Made by a program: the position numbers and the translations under genes
Source: Catonia carolina
Taxonomy: Eukaryota > Arthropoda > Insecta > Hemiptera > Achilidae
Length of the DNA: 64,000 nucleotides
Reading direction: 5' to 3'
Assembly: GCA_035578175.1 (NCBI GenBank)
Contig: JAQMRL010000016.1
Coordinates: 2,481,501-2,545,500, forward strand
Notes under the pieces: generated by a model
Told to the model about the DNA's origin: nothing
The model's input: only the letters and a program-made list of their open reading frames with translations
Databases searched by the model: none
Part shown: piece by piece, positions 56,818 through 64,000 of the stretch
Layout: every line of letters starts with the position of its first letter
Position numbering within the stretch: position 1 is the first letter of the stretch

Positions 56818-57119
56818 AATGTGTGTACATTCAATTCAGAACAATAAGCAACCCCATGACCCAATGAGTTGAGGATGATGTGTATGACGTGTAAATGAGG
56901 TGTAATCTTGTACAGACTGAGGTCGACCATTCCTGAGAGAGTATGGTTAATTGAACCCCAACCATCAAAGTACACTGGTAACCACTGTCTAGCATTCAAA
57001 TCCGTATAAAAGTAACTACCTTTACTAGAATTTGAACCAGGAACCTTAGTCTCCGAAAATCAGCTGTTAAATAGCTGATTTTCGCGACGACTTTACCTCT
57101 AGACCAACCCGGTGGGTAC
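56818..57119 (-). mobile_element. tRNA-derived SINE, family 3, copy 2 (full length)
   Basis: Head on the minus strand with A box TTGGTCTAGAGGTAAAG and B box GGTTCAAATTC. A 12-bp perfect hairpin (57054-57085) has been inserted between the boxes relative to the copy at 21062. Confidence 0.7.
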
Positions 57120-57771
57120 AACTTTTAATGAGCTAAAAAAAAAACAGTTTTTGGGACACTACATAATTTTACAGTCCAAAGTTAAGCATTAGTATGTAAA
57201 TCACTACCTAATAAAATGGGGAAATTAGCTGGAATTTTTTCTTGAAAAGTTGTGGGTTTGAAAAATAATAAAAAATTAAATTTGTTTTTAACATAACACT
57301 AATACCTGACACACCTACTTTTTTAAAATTTTAATTCCTTATTTTTGGAACTGTGAAAACTAGCACGACTGTAATGTTGAAAGAACAATAATCATAAATA
57401 CAAAATAAAATTGTATAAAAATATATTTGTAAATTTAAACTAGAGTCTATTGGTCTATTGACACACTTTTACTATTAATAAAAACGGTAAATGAAAATGT
57501 TTTTTTTTTTGAGAAAATACAAGATTTTTTTAAATTGCGTCCAGAAAACTCCTGAAACTGAATAAAGATAATTTGACGATGTTGTGGGAGACACCACCTG
57601 ATCGTTCGAAGATAATGACGGGGCTGGGTTTCTTCAATGAAACATTTCAGAAGGGTTGTTTGAAAAAAAATTTGGTTTCAGGATCAGAAAAACACAGAGT
57701 GGGACTAAATACCAATATATACATCAATAATCAAACATCCTATGTAGGATTTTATACAGCCGTATTATTTA
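57120..57771. other. nothing recognised
   Basis: The 79-codon frame at 57573-57812 runs into the foldback element and shows no domain. Confidence 0.4.
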
Positions 57772-58143
57772 AAATTGAAATATATATATTTCTAACCACC
57801 AGAATACGGTAATATAAAACACTTACCAATGTTTATAGCGCTTTCGTGTATCTTGTACACATCTTCAGTAAATTAAAATTCATTAAAAAAAATTTTTCTA
57901 CGTCAAAATTTAAAACTTGCTACTCCTACCATGGTAGACAAGGAATCTACCTGAATAAAGGAATTATGATTCCTTATCTACCATGGTAGGAGTAGCAAGT
58001 TTTAAATTTTGACGTAGAAAAAAAAAATTTAATGAATTTTAATATTCTGAAGATGTGTACAAGATACACGAAAGCGCTATAAACATTGGTAAGTGTTTTA
58101 TGTTACCGTATTCTGGTGGTTAGAAAAATATATATTTCAATAT
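57772..58143. mobile_element. palindromic (head-to-head) element with hammerhead-like motif in each arm
   Basis: Arms of ~170 bp begin GAAATATATATATTTC and share CCACCAGAATACGGTAA. CTGAAGA (58047-58053) then a GTGTA/TACAC stem and GAAA (58070-58073) forms a hammerhead-like core; its mirror lies at 57842-57868. This resembles inverted Penelope-like element ends. Confidence 0.6.
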
Positions 58144-58180
58144 CAATAATGATGTCAGTATGTATTACAGAATAATACAT

Positions 58181-58335
58181 TGCCCGTGGTGTAGTGGTCA
58201 GCGCAACTGGCTACTATGCCGGGGTCGCGGGTTCGATTCCCGGTCAGGTCTGGCATTTTTTCACCTATCAATACCTAAGCACAAGCCCGAGGCTTATGTA
58301 ATCATCATCACTCAATAAAAATAAAAATAAAAAAT
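58181..58335 (+). mobile_element. tRNA-derived SINE
   Basis: TGGTGTAGTGGTCAGCGCAA (A box) and GGTTCGATTCC (58230-58240, B box), body, then (AATAAA)-like tail. The acceptor arm does not close, so it is not a tRNA gene. Confidence 0.7.
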
Positions 58336-58498
58336 TACCATGTATTTCATAATTTATTATAAAATTAAAATCACGAAAAATGTGGCTGGGCTGGTAGGAC
58401 TAACATTGACATAAACAATGGATGTTCGGCTTAAGCTGAAAGGCGCGTTGGTAGAAATAGTCATGGAATGGCAGTGGGTGCGGTCTGGTGGAGATTCT
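58336..58498. other. left half of a sequence split by the solo LTR
   Basis: Together with 58845-58910 it resembles a LINE 3' end (GACTCCTGGCGAAGTGTAGG compares with the 3' UTRs at 30260 and 61480). Confidence 0.35.
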
Positions 58499-58502
58499 CC
58501 GG

Positions 58503-58840
58503 TGTAGTGCCTGCCGGCACCAGGGGAGATGGTTTAGGTAATTAGGTGAATATTGGATGAACGACACAGATCTAAGAGCATAACATATTTAATAAGCGAT
58601 CAAGTTACATACCAGAAGATCCCATCTTCTACACGACACCTGGGTTAGTCGTAGTTGAGGCTGGAGCCGGAGGATGAGTTTGAGTTAGCTGCAGATGTTC
58701 AAAACTATCATCAATTAAATTAGGCCAACACGCGCCTTTTATGAGTGTTACATCAGAGTGGCCAACATACCCATACAAAAATATGTACAAACATATGTAC
58801 AACTACAATTCTTTAATACTTCATTATTTAGAGCACTACA
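58503..58840 (-). mobile_element. solo LTR with CCGG target duplication
   Basis: 338 bp starting TGTAGTGC and ending GCACTACA, flanked by CCGG (58499-58502, 58841-58844). On the minus strand it has CATAAAAGGCG (TATA-like, about 58734-58744) and downstream ATTAAA (58588-58593), the layout of U3-R-U5. The four-base duplication fits many Ty3/gypsy elements. The internal region is lost by LTR recombination. Confidence 0.75.
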
Positions 58841-58844
58841 CCGG

Positions 58845-59352
58845 ATGGCTTCCATGTTTAAATTCATTCCTTGAGAAGACTCCTGGCGAAGTGTAGGACA
58901 GGTACTATATCAACATTATACATTCAACAAATTTATAAAATCTGTATAATATACATATATTTTATGTTACTTAAAGATAGACGCACATTCTTAACTGCAT
59001 CAAATATTAACTAAATACGTAGGTTGGGAGTAACAGCTGATGATCAGCTGTTAGTCCCAACCTTCATATTAGTTAATATAGTTGCGTAACTACGCATGCG
59101 CCCAAATGTCTTTACCATTATAATCCAGATCTGAAAACATCCTACAGTCGCCCCGTTATCTTGGCCATGGCGTTCTCTAATTACTAGAGTAACTAGACAA
59201 CGCCATGTCTTGGCCCATGCTACTCTGTACGTGTGTGAGTTCTTTTCATAATATTAAACATTGTTCTCTTGCGAAAATACTCATTCCATCAGTATTTGTT
59301 GCGAGACTCTTGATTTCTTACTAGCGCACTAATAATTTTAATAGAAATTGAG
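58845..59352. other. intergenic with large palindrome and dispersed repeat
   Basis: 58990-59090 forms an imperfect palindrome centred on CAGCTGATGATCAGCTG. 59080-59170 resembles 13695-13785. Confidence 0.5.
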
Positions 59353-59532
59353 ATGTTACAGTGCATTTTATGTGGTACAAAAATAATGTCTACTGTAAGT
59401 GTTCGTAAACATGGGCAAACAATCCATAGCGGAGAACGAAATCTGATATTACATGAATTAAAGTGCTGTGAGGAGGAAGCTAATTTTAATAGACTTAATG
59501 TCCCTATTAATAAACCAGTTGAAACAACTTAA
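59353..59532 (+). CDS. small single-finger C2H2 ORF (59 aa)
   Basis: ATG at 59353, stop TAA at 59530. It begins MLQCILCGTKIMS and contains C-x2-C-x12-H-x4-H, a canonical C2H2 spacing, followed by a Cys/Glu-rich tail. It differs from the ZNF-A/B/C fingers. It could be a first exon, a TE-derived peptide or a chance ORF. No promoter element is evident. Confidence 0.35.
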   Translation: MLQCILCGTKIMSTVSVRKHGQTIHSGERNLILHELKCCEEEANFNRLNVPINKPVETT

Positions 59533-59569
59533 AATATTGTAAAACAATTCAATGGATAGAGAAAAAAAT

Positions 59570-60072
59570 CTGGTGCGAAACACACAACTTTCTCTTGCCA
59601 ATGCAAATAATTTAAACAATATAACCTAATATTAGTAATAAAACATTAGAAATAAACAAAAAACTAACCTCAATAAACATAACCTTATTTTAGTCATGAG
59701 TGAAAGACGGAAAATGAAAATCGACCTGTTTGGCTTATAAATACGGAAAATCACTCTTTCACGCTAAAATAGTCTCTGTAGGAAAAAATGCTTTAAATAA
59801 AAGTTGTAGATCTTTTAATTTTCTATAAATTTTATTATATACACTTTTGTCGTAAAATGCATACCAAGGCCGAAATCTTAAAAAAATCGATTTTTCACAC
59901 GTTATCGTGAGAAAAAAAGCAGAAAATTGCTAATTACTGCTAAACTAAGCATTATACTAAACAATGTTAGAAATAAAAGTTGTAGGATTTTAAATTCTCT
60001 ACAACTTTTATTATATACATTTTTGCGCTTAAGTTATATTTAAACCCGTAATCATAAAAAAAAACAATTTCT
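59570..60072 (-). mobile_element. HINE-like repeat, 5'-truncated
   Basis: Reversed right end CTGGTGCGAAACACACAACT. It stops at AAACAATTTC and is followed by another copy in the same orientation. Confidence 0.7.
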
Positions 60073-60100
60073 ATCTATAAAATCATAAAAAAGTAAAAAT

Positions 60101-60984
60101 CTGGTGTGAAACACTCACACAACTTTCTCTTGCCAGTGATAATAATTAACAATAAACCTAACATTAGAAATAAACAAAAAACTAACCTCAATAAACATAA
60201 CCTAATATTAATCATATATGAAAGACGCAAAATGAAAATCGATCTGAGTTTGCCTTAAAAATACGGAAAATCACTTTCACGCTGAACTAGGGTCTGTAGA
60301 GAAAAATGCTTTAAATAAAAGTTGTAGATCTCTTAATTTTCTATAACTTCGATTATATACATTTATGTCATAAAATGCATACTAGGGCCGAAATCTTGAA
60401 AAGAAATCGATTTTTCACACGTTTTCGTGAGAAAAAATAGAAAATCGCTAATTACCGCTTAACTAAGCGTTGTACAAAGAAACGTTTGAAATAAAAGTGT
60501 TGAAGGATTTTAAATTCTCTACAAATTTTATTATAGGCCTATAACTTTTTGCGCTGTAATACATATTAAAGCCGTAATCTTAAAAAAAACACATTTTGTT
60601 ACGAAAAAACGGCCTACCAAAAAAATTTAGCAAACATGGCGCCTACCCTATTATTAGGAGAATAAAAAAATGAGTAAACCAGGCGTTTTTTTAAAAAAAA
60701 TCGTTGGACCAGTTTTTGATAAAATCGGAAAAAAGTGAAAAATTACTCGAATAAACTACTACTTCCGGTTGACCGATTTGGATGAAAGTGTTCGTGTCGG
60801 GTCCGGTAGTGGTATGTAACTTAGGTTTCAATTTTTTATATACACACACAGACCAATAGCTAAAAACATGTTTTTTGTGTTCAGTGGGTCTGAAAACGTG
60901 TAGATCATGTGAAAACTTGATTTCTAAAAATCGACATGAAAACAATACTTTCCTTCGTATATATTCATATAGGCAAGAGAAAGT
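60101..60984 (-). mobile_element. HINE-like repeat, complete
   Basis: CTGGTGTGAAACACTCACAC to ATATAGGCAAGAGAAAGT. Confidence 0.8.
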
Positions 60985-61327
60985 AAAAATAAGAAGTGGA
61001 GTGGTGATGAACAGCTTCCTTGCTTGTGGGACGTACACTCTTCGTCTTATAAAAACAGACCTCCAAACTATCAATACCAATGTAACAAATCACTCTTCTG
61101 CAAGCGTTCACCAACTTGACACTACACAACAGCAAAATAAAATGAAACTGGCGCAACAAAAAGCGTTTAATGTGTAAACCTCTACTGGCATCAATACTAG
61201 CGCCAGCAAATCGTTGCACGTGTAAATGCGCCTTTAATGGGATCAGTTAAGGATGGATGGAGACACAAATTTGATGCCAGAGAACATCCGAGGTGAAATG
61301 GTTCACTCACAGAAAGATCTAATGGAA
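60985..61327. other. nothing recognised
   Basis: Spacer before LINE copy 3; the open frames here have no motif. Confidence 0.35.
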
Positions 61328-62412
61328 TTAACGAGACTGATTAACAGAATGGTGACGAATGTTTTTTAGTGTTTCTAATGTTCTTATAATAATCATTGGT
61401 ATCATTTTACAAAATTCAATATTTCATTTCAGACTTAAAAAGAAATCGATTAATACATGATTTTTGAGGTTGTCTTTGATTCAGGAGACTCCATAGGGAA
61501 TATAGGACATGTTAAGACAAAACTGATAATTTTAAAGTTTATCACAATGATAAACTCATCACTTACCACCAAAAATTTGTTACTGCTACTGCTTACTTCA
61601 GTAGGCCAGTCATGAACTCATTGTGTCAAATATCACAAAAAATTAAAAATTCAAACAATGATAAATTCATTAATTAATTACTAATATTTTTTTCCTGCTA
61701 CTGCTTAACTCAGTAGGCTTGTCATGAATGCCTTTGTATCAAATAGTACACAATATTTATTTAATTAGAATTTAAATACTTTTCAACTAAAAACTATTTA
61801 GAAAGGAATTTGTGCACACTGTAAAATATTTCATCAATCAAATATTGTTTTAGCTTTTTTTTTAAAATGACTTAAATTGTCACAACTTGTGGCAATTTAT
61901 TTATGTGTTTTCTACCATCATAAGTTAATTGTTGTTCAAACAATTTAGTGCTGTGATTAGCAACATAATAATCGATTCTGTTTCTTTTGTAGTGGTTGTG
62001 AACATCTAAATTCTGTAAAAAGGTACTTTTGCTTTACGTACATTCTCACTTCAAAAATGTACAGAGAAGGAACAGTGAGCAATTGCAGCTCATTAAGTAG
62101 TGATCTGCATGAGGTAAGGTGGTTGACTCTCACCATACACCTGACAGCTTTTTTCTATGTTACATCGTGGTGAATTACACCATACTAATATGGAATGCCT
62201 GATAGGAGATGAAATTAAACCATGATAAGCTGCTATTAGCAATTTTGTATCATTGTGTTTGTTTTTGAACTGTAAGTACTGACACTTTTTCCCATTAACT
62301 GTTAACATTAATTCATTCAGATATTGGACTACGGATGCTAATATGTGTATTCACTTCGAGACAATCAACCAGTAAACTTTTGTTTATGATTGAAGTATCA
62401 TCAGCAAACAGA
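61328..62412 (-). mobile_element. CR1/Jockey-group LINE, copy 3, internally deleted
   Basis: Matches 8587-10862, beginning ATTAACGAGACTGATTAACA, with several deletions. The largest joins the ADD-motif region (about 62412) directly to the 5' junction. Only fragments of RT remain (LMLTVNGKKCQYLQFKNK-like at 62308-62250). Confidence 0.75.
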
Positions 62413-63525
62413 TGTAACCAATGGTTAAAGCTTTTACCTATTACCTCTGATTGTTCTATTTTCTTTCTCGTTAATTCTTTATTTACAACTGTAAAATGTT
62501 ACAACAAGCAAATGTGATGATCATGATATTACTGTAAATGACATGATAGGCATGAGAGGGGTAGGACCCCCATTGGTGCCTCCCCAAGAATGAAATTTGT
62601 ATATCAAATTAACAGGTCTCTACTCCAGCGTCTTTTAAGGCGTCTAGGGGGATTATCAGGTAAATGGACGGAGGAAAATGAACGCACCAGGGGGTTCTCG
62701 TGTTCGTGTGACTTGCCGTGAAAGCGTTTGTATAGGTATTCAATGGAATTTTGTACAAGTGGTGTTTTCAAATCTGTCTATAAGGTTTTGTTGCTAACGT
62801 AAAGAGGTGCATTTGCTATAAGGCGTAATGTTTTTGACTGGAATGCTTGAATTCGTTGCAAGTTAGAGGGTTTGGCTGAACCGTAAATTTGGGACCCGTA
62901 GGTCCACATAGGTTTCAAATTGTTCTATATAATTAAATTTTTTGTAGTATCACTATTATAATTATTTTAACCTATGGAAATAAGGTTTTTAAAAACGTAT
63001 CTACACCGCATAGTTGCCCTACCTAGCGGCAGTTTTTCCATTTTCATAATGGATGCTTTTCGTTTTTAGTTGAAAAGGAAAGTAATCATGTGTTAGTAAA
63101 TAAACGTGAAGCAAACAAATTCTACTAAACAGCCAAAGACTATTATAGAAAAGTGAATAGTGGGTTAGAATAATCTGCAGTCGACCAAACTAACTGATTG
63201 GTAAATTATGTTTTTGTTTTATTTACTACTTGAAGAGTATTAAAATCTTTTCAGGTTATGTTTGAAAGTCGAAACTAATGAAAAGTTTAATAGAGGATGT
63301 GTATTCGGTTATTCTAATCAGGTGTACTGGGCACTGCAGATTTAATTAGAGACGGTTTTGTGTTCAGTTGTGAAAATTATTCGGTCAGTGTTTACAAGAT
63401 TCAACTCGTTTCATTTGTCCAAGGGTCATGCCCTGTAACGTGGTCCAGAAATAATGAATCTACAAAATTGATTATTTTAAAAATTGGCGATCTCTTTAAT
63501 AAACGGTTCTGTATTTATCGACTTT
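62413..63525 (+). repeat. block X, copy 4, interrupted by a LINE fragment
   Basis: Shares the ATGTAACCAATGG junction with copy 1, then CTACACCGCATAGTTG and GCAGTCGACCAAACTAACTG. Truncated at about 63525, before the exon-like segment. Confidence 0.7.
62460..62918 (-). pseudogene. Jockey-like LINE RT C-terminal fragment
   Basis: The minus strand encodes a region including WTYGSQIYGSAKPSNLQRIQ and QSKTLRLIANAPLYVSNKTL, typical of Jockey-clade RT C-termini, with internal stops and an AATAAA before an A-rich 3' end. A direct repeat ATTGTTCTAT flanks it (62450-62459, 62919-62928), indicating target-primed insertion. Confidence 0.75.
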
Positions 63526-64000
63526 AAAAACGTATCAACACCGTATAGTTGAGCTATCTAGCGACAGTTTTTCATTTACAAAATGGACTCTTCGTTTTAA
63601 TGAGGGAAAGAAGTGATCGTGTAGTTGTTAATAAACGTGAATAAAATAATTATACTAATAAGCAGTAATAGGTTATTAGAGAAAATTGGATAGTGGATTC
63701 AAGAAAGAATCTACAGTCGACCAAACTAACTGTTTGGTAAATTATGTTTTTGTTTTATTCTTTAGATGAAGTGTATTAAAATCTTTTCAGGTTATGTGTG
63801 GAAATCAAAAATTAGTATGAACATTGTTAAATAAAAAGTTTGTTAGAGAATGTGTATTCGCTTATACTAATAAAGAGAACTGGGCACTGCAGATTTAATT
63901 AGAGACGGTTTATTGTTAAGTTGTGAAAATTATTCGGTCAGTGTTTACAAGATCCAAACTAGTTTCATTTTCCCTTGGGCCATGCCCTGTAACGTGGTCC
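63526..64000 (+). repeat. block X, copy 5, cut by the window edge
   Basis: Starts AAAAACGTATCAACACCG, directly after copy 4, giving a tandem pair. It predicts another ZNF unit to the right. Confidence 0.7.

Noticed and set aside
61000..61219. Frames at 60.9-61.2 kb as a gene
   Set aside because: Overlapping open frames on both strands, starting within a HINE-like end, with no recognisable domain.

Overview
The window is AT-rich, repeat-dense nuclear DNA from an animal, most likely an arthropod (insect). The evidence is tandem C2H2 zinc-finger genes behind consensus splice acceptors, several non-LTR retrotransposon families, tRNA-derived SINEs, TTAA-, TTA- and TA-flanked DNA transposons and a solo LTR. 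No bacterial or organellar feature is visible. The species cannot be named from the sequence alone.

The host genes are three near-identical copies of one zinc-finger gene on the + strand: ZNF-A (2-1243, cut by the left edge), ZNF-B (21781-22719) and ZNF-C (49587-51029). All share a Cys-rich N-terminus and an isolated C2H2 finger. They differ in the C-terminal tandem array (9, 5 and 11 fingers), mostly at DNA-contact positions. Each copy sits in a larger duplicated unit. In order, the unit holds the coding exon, its 3' flank, a TATA-containing CpG-rich block (5788-6410; 28091-28716), a second block (7768-8095; 29184-29508), a minus-strand LINE, and block X (10863-12300; 14094-15609; 33077-34560; 62413-64000), followed by the next coding exon. 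X holds a conserved ATG-less segment bounded by splice-site consensus. I infer that the units are complete genes: promoter, 5'-UTR exon, then a single coding exon.

Most of the rest is transposable elements. About 20 copies of one roughly 0.9 kb family have inverted subterminal repeats, an internal TG microsatellite and a 3' hairpin, an architecture like non-autonomous Helentrons (HINE/DINE-1 type). Other elements are: a decayed two-ORF LINE at 15610-20121; three copies of a CR1/Jockey-group LINE (8587-10862, 30240-32580, 61328-62412); fragments of RTE-like and Jockey-like LINEs; nested TTAA-flanked piggyBac-like elements (36048-37333, 38524-39112, 4387-5369); a PIF/Harbinger-like element (53134-53829); foldback elements (1463-2473, 6941-7402, 57772-58143); a two-level tandem duplication (43275-47918); a solo LTR with a CCGG target duplication (58503-58840); and at least three SINE families.

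Comparing paralogous units identifies empty sites for several insertions, so the order of events can be read directly. The most interesting signals are the diversifying finger arrays embedded in young TEs, fossil fingers in the 3' flanks, a template-switch hairpin in a putative 5'-UTR exon, hammerhead-ribozyme-like motifs, and a TTAA element carrying repeated palindromes that are splice-donor-like on both strands.
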